Below are positions 35,787 through 45,683 of a stretch of 64,000 nucleotides of DNA, piece after piece; the first letter of the stretch is position 1; every line of letters starts with the position of its first letter. The notes beneath the pieces are model-generated. The model ran no database searches. It had not been told where the DNA came from and saw nothing but the letters and a program-made list of their open reading frames with translations. Source of the DNA: Chloroflexota bacterium (GTDB taxonomy: Bacteria > Chloroflexota > Anaerolineae > Anaerolineales > UBA11579). The stretch spans positions 1 to 64,000 of the forward strand of contig VRUJ01000009.1 of assembly GCA_019456165.1 (NCBI GenBank), read 5' to 3'. The position numbers and the translations under genes are program-made.

Positions 35787-38700
35787 TTGATTAAACACAT
35801 TCGAACAGACGTCTCCCAAAATGCACCGTATGGATTAGAAAAAGACGCCTGCGCAGTTTACTTCGGAGTTAGAAAGCGCGGCAGGAGTACTTTTGGCACC
35901 TTGAGACGCTCGTTGAAGGCAGTTGCGGAGATGGGTCACCGGACGGGGTTTTTTAACGGGGAAGGTGATGGGGTTGGAGTGCAAACAGATATTCCCCGGA
36001 GATTATGGGCGAAAATCCTTGGCCAGGCAGGACTGCGATCTTCTATTACGACTCATCAAGGCTTTTGGATTGGACACCTATTTGTCCCACATGGTATTGA
36101 TTATTCTATTATTCGGGATGAGATCAATTTCCAGTTCAATGAAACAGGTCTCACCTTGTTAGTCGAACAGCCCGGCCGTGTTCGGTCAGAGACCCTGGGG
36201 CAGAGGGGGAGAAACAACCCGCCAGAATTTTGGCAGCTTGCAGGTTTCAGTGAGAATGAAGACTTGGAAGGTCACCTTCTTTCGATCCAGACCAGACTTG
36301 AAAAAGCCCTAGGCATTCATTTCGCCTCTCTTAGTTCAAGCACGGTTGTTTATAAGCTGCTTGGTTCTGTAGAAACACTCTCCCGCTATTATCCAGATCT
36401 GCAGGATAACGGCTACGATACTTCTATGGCGTTGTGCCATGCGAGGTATTCGACTAATACTGTTTCGACGTTTGAGCGAGCGCAACCTTTTGCTTTGCTC
36501 GGCCATAATGGAGAGATTAATACGATTGATAAACTTCGCCGAGAGGCTGAACAAATTAATGTCGGATTACCTTTTGAGGCATCTGACTCGCAAATTGTTG
36601 ATCGTGTCCTGCATACTTTGTGTGTAGATTATGGACTTGACTTGATTGAAGCCATGGAAATGGTATTTCCAATAACTCCACACCATCTCGAAAAGTTTTC
36701 TGGTGATATGCGTGAGGCCTACTCATATATTCGCCAATCCTTTGGCCCGTTCTCCCAAGGTCCAGCAGCAATCGCTGCGCGCTTTGGAAATTGTGCGGTG
36801 TTGAGTGTGGATGCACTTGGATTACGCCCTCTATGGTTCATTGAAACCGAAAAAGAATACATCTTTAGCTCGGAACGTGGTGTGATCCCATTTGAGACTA
36901 TAATCAAAGACCCCAGGCCATTATCTCCGGGTGAAAAAATGGCTGTTCTAGTCCAGCATGGTCAAAATGTCCGAATCCTTGACCACACTCAAATTAGACA
37001 ACTTGTTATCAGCAGTAAAAATAGTCGTTGGGTAAATTTCAGTTTAGATGGCAGTTCAGATAGAGTGACCAGAGGTAACGCGCAAAGAAATTATCCACGA
37101 GAACCAAGCAGTTCCTCAGTGATTTCCAGCGAAGCACGTCTAAATATCTCAACGCTCATCAAGCCTGAAACATTAGTGTTAGAAGAAGTGCCCGCCCAGC
37201 CAATCAAAAATTATTGGGGAGAACCTGGTAAATCTAGAGTCCTTGATTCAACCCTATTGGCAGCAAATGGCTGGCAAAGGGAACAAATCCGCGAAATAAT
37301 GTCGATAGCACAGACTGGAGACGATCCAGTCAGCTCATTGGGTTATGATGGTCCCTTAGCAATCTTGAGCCGGCATCGTGTAAATCTTGCGGATTATTTC
37401 AAAGAGACTGTAGCAGTGGTTACAAACCCGGCCATCGATCGTGGACGGGAAACAGAAGTATTTTCTACCCGCGCTTTGATCGGGGCCCGTCCCCCGGTTG
37501 GAGATTCCATCCAACCAAACGATACCCTCGTTGCTATTGATCTGCCTTTGCTTTTAGGCGGCCATTTATCTGTGGGTGAACAGAATGTCCCTGAGGAAGT
37601 TGCTCGCAGATTGGGAACTCTAACGATTGAAAGACTGATGACGATTTTTGGTGACAAGGTCGCCCGATTGACCCTCGGTGTTTATGAGGGTGAAAGTGTC
37701 TTCACTGCACTCCAACGCATATCCAACATGGCGGTACAAGAAGTACTTGCAGGAGCTCAGTGTTTGATACTTGATGATCTGGAAACAAACCAGAGCGGAT
37801 TAAATTGGCTGGATCCTCTGCTGACAACTGCTTGTATCGATGAAGCGCTGCGTAACGCCAAAGACCCAGAAAATCTTCGCCGAAAAACAGGAGTCGTTCT
37901 ACGCTCCGCTAGCGTGCGCAATCTGCATGACATAATCCTGCTTTGCGGGCTGGGCGCAGATGCGATTGCTCCATACGCCATGTTAGAAGTCAGCTTGAAG
38001 GCCCACACTAAGCATAAGATTGAGCATGAAGAAGAACAGATCCTGGCCTTGTACCGTTTGCTTAGCACGATGAAAGTTGGATTGGAGAAGGTAATTTCAA
38101 CCATAGGTTGTCACGAATTACGTGGATTTGGCCGCGTTTTTTCATCGATAGGACTTGCGCCGAGTATAGCAAAAGTTCTAAAAACCCCGAACTATTTCGG
38201 TAATGAAAATATTGGTTTAACCTGGGAGCAGCTAGACATTGATGCCTCCCAGCGCGGAGCCGAGATGCGCGGTGAAGCGAAGGGACAGAAACCAGCAAAA
38301 GTTAAACGGCTTACCCCGCAGATTTGGAAAAAATTCGGAGCTTTTGCCAAAAGTAATGCAAGTTATAGAGATGTGGTGGATAATTTTCGGGAGTTAACGG
38401 CAATAACACCCGTCGCAATGCGGCATATCCTTGGAATAAGGCAGGGTGATGATGTGATTGATCCCAATAATGTAGATATTTGTGTTTCTGATTACAAGTT
38501 GCCGTTGGTGATTGGAGCGATGTCGTTTGGTTCTCAGGGCGAAAATTCCTTTAAGGCTTATGCTGAAGCGGCAGCCCTTCTCGACATCATATGTATAAAT
38601 GGAGAAGGGGGCGAGCTGCCTGAGTTGATGGGTGTATACCATAAAAGCCGAGGCCAGCAGGTTGCTTCTGGGCGCTTCGGGGTGAATGCTGCTCTATTGA

Positions 38701-40475
38701 ATTCTGCTTCAGTCATTGAGATCAAAATAGGCCAAGGAGCAAAGCCAGGGGAGGGGGGAATGCTACCTGGTTCTAAAGTGATACCAAGGGTAGCTGAGGC
38801 TCGCCACACCCCTGCTTATATCCCCCTTCTTTCACCGTACAATAACCATGATTTGTACTCAATTGAAGATCTGGCCCAATTGATCGAAGAACTAAAAGTG
38901 GTTAATCCTGATGCAAAAGTTTCAGTTAAATGTCCGGTTGTGCCAAACATTGGCGTGATAGCTGTGGGTGTTGCCAAAGCTGGGGCAGATATTATCAATC
39001 TCACAGGTTATGATGGTGGTACAGGGGCGGCGCGCAAACATGCCATTCAGCATGTAGGACTGCCTGCTGAAATTGGTGTTATTCAAGCCCATCGAGCGCT
39101 TGTCGAGGCGGGCTTGAGAAACCAGGTTGAATTATGGTGTGATGGAGGTATGAGAACTGGTGAAGATGCCGTAAAAATGATCTTATTGGGCGCTAATAGG
39201 GTTGGCTTTGCTACTATGGCGATGATCGCCGTTGGCTGCACCGCGTGCAGAAAGTGTCACGAGGGAAATTGTCACGTTGGTATAACCACTCATATAAAGT
39301 CTATTGAAGAGGCGAAGGATAAAGGGTTGAGAACGTTTGAACCTTGCGCTTACCCTCAAGCCGTCGAACGTATCGTCAACCTGTTCGAGGGAATTGGTCA
39401 AGAGATGCGACAACTTACCGCTCAAATGGGAGCTAAACGACTGCAGGATCTCGTAGGTCGTGGAGATCTGCTAGAACAGACCTTGAAGCGCGAAAAAGTT
39501 GATCTATCCGCGATGCTCGAGCCAGTTCCGCTTGAACCAAACCCCACGCTAGAGGCGGGCGTAGGATTTTTACTGACTCGCCCGCGGAATAACTTAACGC
39601 GATTTATGAGTGAGTTGATCGTGGAAAATGTTTCTGATGGCAAGCGTGAAGTTACTTACCAGGATGAGATAAAGGCTTTCGATAGGGCGCTTGGCTCGCA
39701 CCTAGCTGGCGAGATTACTCGAAAACCTATGATCCGAAAGAACATTGATTGTTTGCATCTCCGATTTGGGCCTTCCTCTGTGGCAGGTAATGGGTTCGCA
39801 GCTTGGACTACTGAGCATATGGACATTCTAATTGAAGGTGGCGCTCAGGATGGTGTGGCAAAAGGAGCTTCGGGTGGGAGAGTTGCAGTGATGAAAGGCC
39901 TTAACTATGAAGGCCAGAGGATTGATGGAAGCGTAGGGAAAAGTTTTGCTTATGGAGCGCAAAGTGGAACCCTGATTGTCCAAGGTAACGCTGACTCACG
40001 GGCCTGTATTCGGCTTTCAGGTGCCGAGGTCATCTTGGGTGGAGAAATAACTGAGCCGGTAAATGGACGTTATGGAGACATTGGCATTAACGCCAACTTG
40101 AAAGGATTTGCCTGCGAATACATGACCTCTGGTCGTGTGATTATTATGGGAGACCCTGGTACCAATGCATTTGCAGGAATGACCGGTGGTGTAGTTTACC
40201 AAAAGCTCACACCGGAACTGGGGTTCGACGAAGGCACTTTGGTAGGGCGGATTGCCGCCGAAGCAAACGTTACAGTAAAAGAGATAGATTCTAGCAATGT
40301 GATAGAAATTCAGGGATTGTTGATGAAATATATTGAGGCCTTATCTCAAACCCAGCAGTTTGAACAGGTCGAAAAAATCCGCTTACTATCAACGGATGAA
40401 TCTCTAAAGAGTTACTTTGTAAAGATTGTGCCCGTCGTTAAAAAAGATCAAGAAACTCTCAAATGGAATTCTTAA
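35787..40475 (+). CDS. gltB: Glutamate synthase, large (alpha) subunit
   Basis: A 1562-residue enzyme that makes glutamate from glutamine and 2-oxoglutarate. The order is an N-terminal Ntn amidotransferase domain (about 22-400), a central domain (about 490-760), an FMN domain (about 830-1190) and a C-terminal GXGXG beta-helix (about 1270-1510, with GRVAVMKGL and GKSFAYGAQSG). The amidotransferase nucleophile is probably C22 (EKDACAVYF), which implies removal of a 21-residue propeptide. The [3Fe-4S] Cys motif is CTACRKCHEGNC near residue 1151. The start is TTG 35787 with TTGGAGG at 35770-35777. No gltD is adjacent, so the electron donor subunit must be elsewhere, or a ferredoxin may be used. 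Confidence 0.95.
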   Translation: MIKHIRTDVSQNAPYGLEKDACAVYFGVRKRGRSTFGTLRRSLKAVAEMGHRTGFFNGEGDGVGVQTDIPRRLWAKILGQAGLRSSITTHQGFWIGHLFVPHGIDYSIIRDEINFQFNETGLTLLVEQPGRVRSETLGQRGRNNPPEFWQLAGFSENEDLEGHLLSIQTRLEKALGIHFASLSSSTVVYKLLGSVETLSRYYPDLQDNGYDTSMALCHARYSTNTVSTFERAQPFALLGHNGEINTIDKLRREAEQINVGLPFEASDSQIVDRVLHTLCVDYGLDLIEAMEMVFPITPHHLEKFSGDMREAYSYIRQSFGPFSQGPAAIAARFGNCAVLSVDALGLRPLWFIETEKEYIFSSERGVIPFETIIKDPRPLSPGEKMAVLVQHGQNVRILDHTQIRQLVISSKNSRWVNFSLDGSSDRVTRGNAQRNYPREPSSSSVISSEARLNISTLIKPETLVLEEVPAQPIKNYWGEPGKSRVLDSTLLAANGWQREQIREIMSIAQTGDDPVSSLGYDGPLAILSRHRVNLADYFKETVAVVTNPAIDRGRETEVFSTRALIGARPPVGDSIQPNDTLVAIDLPLLLGGHLSVGEQNVPEEVARRLGTLTIERLMTIFGDKVARLTLGVYEGESVFTALQRISNMAVQEVLAGAQCLILDDLETNQSGLNWLDPLLTTACIDEALRNAKDPENLRRKTGVVLRSASVRNLHDIILLCGLGADAIAPYAMLEVSLKAHTKHKIEHEEEQILALYRLLSTMKVGLEKVISTIGCHELRGFGRVFSSIGLAPSIAKVLKTPNYFGNENIGLTWEQLDIDASQRGAEMRGEAKGQKPAKVKRLTPQIWKKFGAFAKSNASYRDVVDNFRELTAITPVAMRHILGIRQGDDVIDPNNVDICVSDYKLPLVIGAMSFGSQGENSFKAYAEAAALLDIICINGEGGELPELMGVYHKSRGQQVASGRFGVNAALLNSASVIEIKIGQGAKPGEGGMLPGSKVIPRVAEARHTPAYIPLLSPYNNHDLYSIEDLAQLIEELKVVNPDAKVSVKCPVVPNIGVIAVGVAKAGADIINLTGYDGGTGAARKHAIQHVGLPAEIGVIQAHRALVEAGLRNQVELWCDGGMRTGEDAVKMILLGANRVGFATMAMIAVGCTACRKCHEGNCHVGITTHIKSIEEAKDKGLRTFEPCAYPQAVERIVNLFEGIGQEMRQLTAQMGAKRLQDLVGRGDLLEQTLKREKVDLSAMLEPVPLEPNPTLEAGVGFLLTRPRNNLTRFMSELIVENVSDGKREVTYQDEIKAFDRALGSHLAGEITRKPMIRKNIDCLHLRFGPSSVAGNGFAAWTTEHMDILIEGGAQDGVAKGASGGRVAVMKGLNYEGQRIDGSVGKSFAYGAQSGTLIVQGNADSRACIRLSGAEVILGGEITEPVNGRYGDIGINANLKGFACEYMTSGRVIIMGDPGTNAFAGMTGGVVYQKLTPELGFDEGTLVGRIAAEANVTVKEIDSSNVIEIQGLLMKYIEALSQTQQFEQVEKIRLLSTDESLKSYFVKIVPVVKKDQETLKWNS

Positions 40476-40808
40476 GGATCAAGTCCCATTTCTTGGCAAA
40501 ACCCAAACTACACCAGAACAAATCTAAAGACTCAATAAACCCCCATATCTGGAAGAAAAGTTACTTAAATCCCCCATGTATAGTGGGCCCGGTACCGAAG
40601 GGTAGACCAGTAAGTGAGTGGTGTCACTATTTCTTTTCTACCCTTTTTCAGTATTTACTGTCTACTATACCTAACAGGTGCAGGTCAGTCTTTAGAAAAC
40701 CAAAATCAAACAAATCTCAAAAAACACCTTATAATAATTGCTCTATTGTCTTAAATAACCCAATCTATTATCATTTCAATCAATACTTTGTAGTTTTAAT
40801 AATCATAT
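40476..40808. other. Non-coding border of the polysaccharide island
   Basis: No recognisable gene is present. The stretch holds the dispersed repeat copy at 40540-40589 and, at 40678-40689, GGTGCAGGTCAG, a partial match to the inverted IS-end motif. The sequence becomes AT-rich from here on. Confidence 0.4.
40540..40589. repeat. 50-bp dispersed repeat, copy B
   Basis: Matches the copy at 7854-7903 in both conserved blocks, at the same 32-nt offset. It continues as GGGCCCGGTA, the same ten bases found at the 3' end of the tRNA-Met gene (+ strand 55921-55930). Confidence 0.75.
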
Positions 40809-41777
40809 ATGAATAATAAGATCCCTAAAATATTTCACTTCGTGTTTGGGCTTAAAAAGCAAACCAGACGTTTTCACCTGGTTTTTTATCTATGTCTCGA
40901 ATCTTGTCTGCAAATCAATCAACCGGACGCAATATATTTTTATTATCATTACGAACCTTTTGGCCCTTATTGGGATCTCATAAAAGATAAGCTCACGTTG
41001 GTAAAAGTAGATCTGGTTGACTTTATCAAACAATATGATTATTACAATAATTATAAAAAACAATTTAATTATGCTCATCAATCGGATTTCATGCGACTGG
41101 ATAAATTATTGGAACACGGCGGGGTCTACGCAGATATAGACACTCTTTTTGTCAATCCTATTCCAGACCATCTTTACCAACAGTCTTTCGTATTGGGGCA
41201 AGAAAACGATATTTTGGATGAAATCACCAAGGAGTTCAGACCCTCACTATGCAATGCTTTAATAATGTCTGAACCAGGGGCTAAATTTGGTCGCAGGTGG
41301 CAGCAAGAGATCCATAATGCATTCGATGGAACATGGAGCAGGCATTCAACCCTCCTGCCTTATCAAATCAGCCAAGAAGATCCAAGTTCAATTCATATTG
41401 AACCAGTTCAATCTTTCTATAAACATCTCTGGACAGAGGAAGGCATGAGCGATATATTTGAACGAAATGATCCAGACCTTGATGGTGTGATCAGTATCCA
41501 CTTATGGAGCCATCTCTGGTGGAGCCGCTACCGGCGGGATATCACTAATTTTCATCAAGGGCTGCTCACTGAAGCGTACATCCTCAACACAGAAAGCACC
41601 TATGCCCTGGCAGCCAGACAATTTTTACCTGCCCTCCATTTGCCAGCCCGATCCTTGTACAAGTCTTTGTCCGAAATTCTTATTGAGACCAGAACAAATT
41701 TCTGGGAATTTATAAAAGAATTAAAAAGCGCTCTCTTTCGGCTCTTCTACTCAATATATAGAAGAAATCCCTCATAA
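40809..41777 (+). CDS. Glycosyltransferase, GT32-like (DXD sugar-binding)
   Basis: A 322-residue enzyme. KIPKIFHFVFG at the N-terminus and the block HQSDFMRLDKLLEHGGVYADIDTLF (in two parts, about 93-117) with its DID metal site are typical of GT32/capsular polysaccharide glycosyltransferases. It should add one sugar from a nucleotide donor in the cytoplasm. It is the first of four same-strand glycosyltransferases (15 nt before the next). Codon use is more AT-rich than in the housekeeping genes. Confidence 0.8.
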   Translation: MNNKIPKIFHFVFGLKKQTRRFHLVFYLCLESCLQINQPDAIYFYYHYEPFGPYWDLIKDKLTLVKVDLVDFIKQYDYYNNYKKQFNYAHQSDFMRLDKLLEHGGVYADIDTLFVNPIPDHLYQQSFVLGQENDILDEITKEFRPSLCNALIMSEPGAKFGRRWQQEIHNAFDGTWSRHSTLLPYQISQEDPSSIHIEPVQSFYKHLWTEEGMSDIFERNDPDLDGVISIHLWSHLWWSRYRRDITNFHQGLLTEAYILNTESTYALAARQFLPALHLPARSLYKSLSEILIETRTNFWEFIKELKSALFRLFYSIYRRNPS

Positions 41778-41792
41778 GGTAATTCTGATTAA

Positions 41793-43025
41793 ATGAAGAA
41801 AGCTAACCTACTGTTCATCACTTCAGTATTACCAGCTTCGACTGGGCATGGGTCTGCAATGCGGGCCTACCAGACCGTCAATACCTTATCCAAAAAATAT
41901 CACATCTATATGTTGATATTAAATTTCGGTTATCGAAATAAAGTGGTCGATAGTGAAAGTTTAGATTATTGTGAAAAGGCAATTTATATTCCAGTTGATA
42001 ATAATATTTTTCTAATTCTTCAGCGAATGCTCTTCAAATTATCTCCAACTCTTTTTTTTCTGCTCCTTTCAAAACCTAAAGAAGGGCAGTTCATTACAAG
42101 AAAACAGATCAAGAAATGCTACCACTTTTTTGCAGGGCATGACTTTGAGACCATTCACGTCTTCCGGCTGTATATGGCGCCCTTTGTTCAGCCTTATAGA
42201 GATGATGGATTTCAAGGTAAAATCCAAGTGGATCTCGATGATATTGAATCATTCGCTAGTATAGGCATGAGTCAACTGTATCGACAACATGGTGAAAAAA
42301 AAACCGCAAGGAAATTCTCCCAAAATGCAAAAGTGTATAAAAATGAAGAAAGAAAATGGCTTCCAACTATGGATCGGGTTTTTGTATGTAAAGAAAGTGA
42401 TAGATTAAAACTCATTGAGAATTATCAAATTTCTCAAGTTGAAGTGCTGCCCAATGTGGTGGCCATGCCTAAAGCTGTAAAAGGATCACATCCAGACACC
42501 ATCTTTACTTTTCTCTTCGTCGGCGTGCTAGATTATTTTCCCAACTATGACGGCTTGATATATTTTTGTAAACAAGTTTTACCCTTAATCAAACAAATTT
42601 CCACGACCAAGTTTAAAGTCAAAATAGTGGGCAATGGAGTAAAAGAAAAATTGGTTTCTCAATTTGCTCATCTCCCTGAAGTTGACGTGGTGGGTTTTAT
42701 GCCAGATATTTGGCAGGTCTATGCCGGTGCAGATGCCGTCATCGTCCCCCTTCGGGCTGGGGGAGGTACCCGGATCAAGATCCTGGAGGCCTTTTCTTTT
42801 CAAAAACCAGTAATATCAACCCCAATCGGCGCGGAAGGGATCCAGGCTGAACACGAAACTCATATCCTGATCGGGGAAACTCCCAACAAGTTCGCCCAAT
42901 CTTGTGTACGCCTCATCGAAGACCAAGACTTGAGGCATTTGCTATCCAAAAATAGTTATGCCTTGTTTCAAGAAAAATATGCGCCCCATGTGCTTGATCC
43001 AATATTGATTGGGGAAGTCGATTGA
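41793..43025 (+). CDS. Glycosyltransferase family 4-like
   Basis: A 410-residue GT-B glycosyltransferase. The N-terminal acceptor domain starts LLFITSVLPASTGHGSAMRA. The C-terminal donor domain has FLFVGVLDYFPNYDG and VPLRAGGGTRIKILEAFSFQKP with the retaining-enzyme Glu, followed by STPIGAEGI. It resembles exopolysaccharide sugar transferases. It overlaps the next gene by 4 nt. Confidence 0.82.
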   Translation: MKKANLLFITSVLPASTGHGSAMRAYQTVNTLSKKYHIYMLILNFGYRNKVVDSESLDYCEKAIYIPVDNNIFLILQRMLFKLSPTLFFLLLSKPKEGQFITRKQIKKCYHFFAGHDFETIHVFRLYMAPFVQPYRDDGFQGKIQVDLDDIESFASIGMSQLYRQHGEKKTARKFSQNAKVYKNEERKWLPTMDRVFVCKESDRLKLIENYQISQVEVLPNVVAMPKAVKGSHPDTIFTFLFVGVLDYFPNYDGLIYFCKQVLPLIKQISTTKFKVKIVGNGVKEKLVSQFAHLPEVDVVGFMPDIWQVYAGADAVIVPLRAGGGTRIKILEAFSFQKPVISTPIGAEGIQAEHETHILIGETPNKFAQSCVRLIEDQDLRHLLSKNSYALFQEKYAPHVLDPILIGEVD

Positions 43026-44041
43026 AATTTTTAATTGAGGCTATCAAATCTTTCCCTGATAAAGCTTTGCTATTTTTATCTAAGCGGAGGCTTTCACCCA
43101 GTAGATTAACAAAGTCCAGGCTGTATAAACGGGGAGAGCTGCGTTTTGAAGATCCATCTTTCAATAAATTTGTGGTGGGGCTGATGCGGGTGCGCAATGA
43201 AGCCAACATCATTGAATTTAGTTTAAAGGCTCTGGCCCAATATACCGATGCCATCATTGTTTTAGATGACTGCTCCAACGATGGCACCTCTGAGATTATC
43301 CAAACTTTAAAAGAAGCGTGTCAGATCAAGCAAATTATTCGTAAAGATGAATATGTATTCGATGAATGGGGAGACCGGACCGCGCTCCTCAAATCTGCCA
43401 GACAATTAGGTGGAACTCATTTTATTGTGCTGGACGCAGATGAAGCCCTCACCTCTAATTTTCAACAAAACAACCTATTACGAAAATTAATCTTAGGGTT
43501 GGAGCCTGGAGATGTCATCAAATTAATACTTATCAATTTATGGCGGGGGGTGAACCAATATCGGCGAGACCATTCGGTGTGGACTGGCACCACCTTCCCC
43601 ATCGTTTTATGTGACGATGGAAAAAGTGAGCTGGAAAAAGGCTTTGCCCATTTTCCCCGGCTTCCAGTGAGGGCGGGGAAGCAGCATATTATCCAGGGAG
43701 ATGAGTACGGTTTGCTGCATTTCCAATATGTGAATTGGCGTAACCTTCTAATAAAGCAAGCGTGGTACCGCTGCCTGGAAAAGCTCCATTTACCCAATAA
43801 AACCACTGCCGAAATTAATGCGCGGTATGCGCCCAGCAAAGACGAATCCGGACTAGGGACAAGCCCCTGCCATCTTGATTGGTTAGATGGGTATCCCTTT
43901 TTTACGCCTAATATATTCGAGCGACCCGAAACCTGGCGCGAAAAGCAGATCGGGAAATGGATCCAAGAATATGGGGAAGATTACTTTTCACATTTGGATA
44001 TTTGGGATATTGATTGGAATTTTGAAGAGAGTAGAAGCTAA
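43022..44041 (+). CDS. Glycosyltransferase family 2-like
   Basis: A 339-residue protein with a GT-A domain. LMRVRNEANIIEFSLKALAQ is the GT2 opening, DDCSNDGTSEII the nucleotide-sugar segment, and LDADEAL the DXD metal site. The start is TTG 43022, overlapping the preceding stop by 4 nt (TTGA). The C-terminal part (HFQYVNWRNLLIKQ) is common in uncharacterised bacterial GT2 proteins. The acceptor is unknown. Confidence 0.8.
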   Translation: MKFLIEAIKSFPDKALLFLSKRRLSPSRLTKSRLYKRGELRFEDPSFNKFVVGLMRVRNEANIIEFSLKALAQYTDAIIVLDDCSNDGTSEIIQTLKEACQIKQIIRKDEYVFDEWGDRTALLKSARQLGGTHFIVLDADEALTSNFQQNNLLRKLILGLEPGDVIKLILINLWRGVNQYRRDHSVWTGTTFPIVLCDDGKSELEKGFAHFPRLPVRAGKQHIIQGDEYGLLHFQYVNWRNLLIKQAWYRCLEKLHLPNKTTAEINARYAPSKDESGLGTSPCHLDWLDGYPFFTPNIFERPETWREKQIGKWIQEYGEDYFSHLDIWDIDWNFEESRS

Positions 44042-44116
44042 GGTTTTAGGATCCTATGGTTTATACTTTTATAGATTACATATCAACGTAGACCATAAAT
44101 TTTCTAAAGGGAAAAG

Positions 44117-45058
44117 ATGTCAATTAGGGTAAGTGTGATTACTTCAGTTTTTAGAGGGAAGGATTACTTAACCCAATTCTTTGAAAATGTACGCTCTCAA
44201 ACCTATTTCGACGACATGGAAATAGTGCTAATCCATAATGAGCCGCCCCAAAGAGAATTACAAAGTGTAAATGAGTTTAAAGATCAATGTCCAGATCACA
44301 TTCAACATATTGTCATTGATAAAGTGGAACAAATCGGCGCCTCTTGGAACCGGGGATGCAAAAAGGCCAGAGGGGAGTTTCTTGCGATTTGGAATGTCAA
44401 TGACCGGCGAACTGATCTATCTATTGAGAGTCAGGTTGAAGCTCTGGACAATTCTCCATTTGCAGTGATGTCTTATGGAGATTATTATCGTGTCCCGCAA
44501 TATGGATCAACTGAAGGAGTCCTGGTATCCACCCCTGAGTTTTCTTTAACGCTTTTCAGAAGAAGTTTTCCCCAAGGAGGAGCGTTTTATATGTGGCGAA
44601 AAGAGATCATCAACGTTGTCGGTGGTTTTGACGAACAATTGATTGCCCTAGATTATGATTTTTCTCTCCGAATCGCTATTAATGGTTTCCATATGGTTCG
44701 AACCAACACGCTTCTGGGATATTTTACAAACAGTGTGGATGGGCTAAGTACACGTAGTGGGGGGGAACAAGCCATAAAAGAAAACAATATGTTATTTTAT
44801 AGATACGCGATCTACGACAAGATACGAATTAAATATTATCCTCAGATTTTTGCGTTTGAAATAGATCGGCTTCTTGTATCAGGGGAATGGGTACCCATTG
44901 GCGATCTATGGAGTAATTATAAAAAATACAGAAGGCAAAGAATATTCTTGTGGTTGCTTTTCCCCATCAGAGATATCCTTCGAGCCGTTTTTAGGGCCTT
45001 GGGTATTTTGCCTGCAATTTACCAGTTTCAAAAAAAGGTTATGAAGAAAGAGATCTAG
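44117..45058 (+). CDS. Glycosyltransferase family 2-like
   Basis: A 313-residue GT-A protein. It opens with VSVITSVFRGKDYLTQFFEN and has GASWNRGCKKARGEFLAIWNVNDRR (in two parts, about 76-100). That block replaces the usual DXD by WNVND, so metal binding may differ. GGAFYMWRKEIINVVGGFDE near the middle is the common acceptor-side segment. GGGAAAAG precedes the ATG. It is the last of the same-strand run. Confidence 0.78.
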   Translation: MSIRVSVITSVFRGKDYLTQFFENVRSQTYFDDMEIVLIHNEPPQRELQSVNEFKDQCPDHIQHIVIDKVEQIGASWNRGCKKARGEFLAIWNVNDRRTDLSIESQVEALDNSPFAVMSYGDYYRVPQYGSTEGVLVSTPEFSLTLFRRSFPQGGAFYMWRKEIINVVGGFDEQLIALDYDFSLRIAINGFHMVRTNTLLGYFTNSVDGLSTRSGGEQAIKENNMLFYRYAIYDKIRIKYYPQIFAFEIDRLLVSGEWVPIGDLWSNYKKYRRQRIFLWLLFPIRDILRAVFRALGILPAIYQFQKKVMKKEI

Positions 45059-45683
45059 GTCTTTTAGCATACATCATACATCGCTCGCCCTATATGTAAT
45101 TTCCCAGAAAGTCGATAATAAAATCTCCCAGCGTTTAATTCTAACAATTCTTTCCATGTAAGGGCTATATAAACATCATCGACTCACCCATTCCAAGATC
45201 TTAAAGCCAGACTGAATTAGCGCTGACTCTAAAGTATTTTAAACTAAATGGGTCAAGTGAATTTTCATTCCTGGTTTTAGAGGATAGAAAGGAGTACTGG
45301 ACCGATCGAAGGATTTAATGTTTTATACGCGAATTCTTACCAAATGGGGGGGGTTCATTCGGCACCACCAGGGCAATTATCCCCTTGGGTTTGAGCAGGT
45401 GGTGAACTATTATTAGTTTGATTCCTGGTTGAATAAGATGTTCCAACACATGCCACTCGGAAGTTCCCTTTAAACAGCACTTCGTTAAAATTATTAGTCA
45501 CTTCGATTAACATAAATCTTTTGGAATTGGTCCGCATATGACCACACGTGAGTAAATCGGTATTAATTTCAATTGGATTACGGCTTTCCTCTCCTGTTTA
45601 CCTAAACCAGAGATACACTTTGATTGGCTAAAGGCAAGTCTTCTATTAATTGATGGAAACGATCAAAGCGGGGATCTAGTAAC
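45059..45683. other. AT-rich non-coding stretch in the polysaccharide island
   Basis: No gene is supported. A 60-codon minus-strand frame at 45355-45537 (CVGTSYSTRNQTNNSS near its end) has no ribosome-binding site or recognisable family. It may be the tail of a lost gene. Confidence 0.4.

Noticed and set aside
40463-40816. A 117-codon frame overlapping the end of gltB and the first glycosyltransferase
   Set aside because: It covers a dispersed repeat and has no recognisable protein features.
45355-45537. A 60-codon minus-strand gene in the polysaccharide island
   Set aside because: There is no ribosome-binding site and no family match; it may be a remnant, but the support is too thin.
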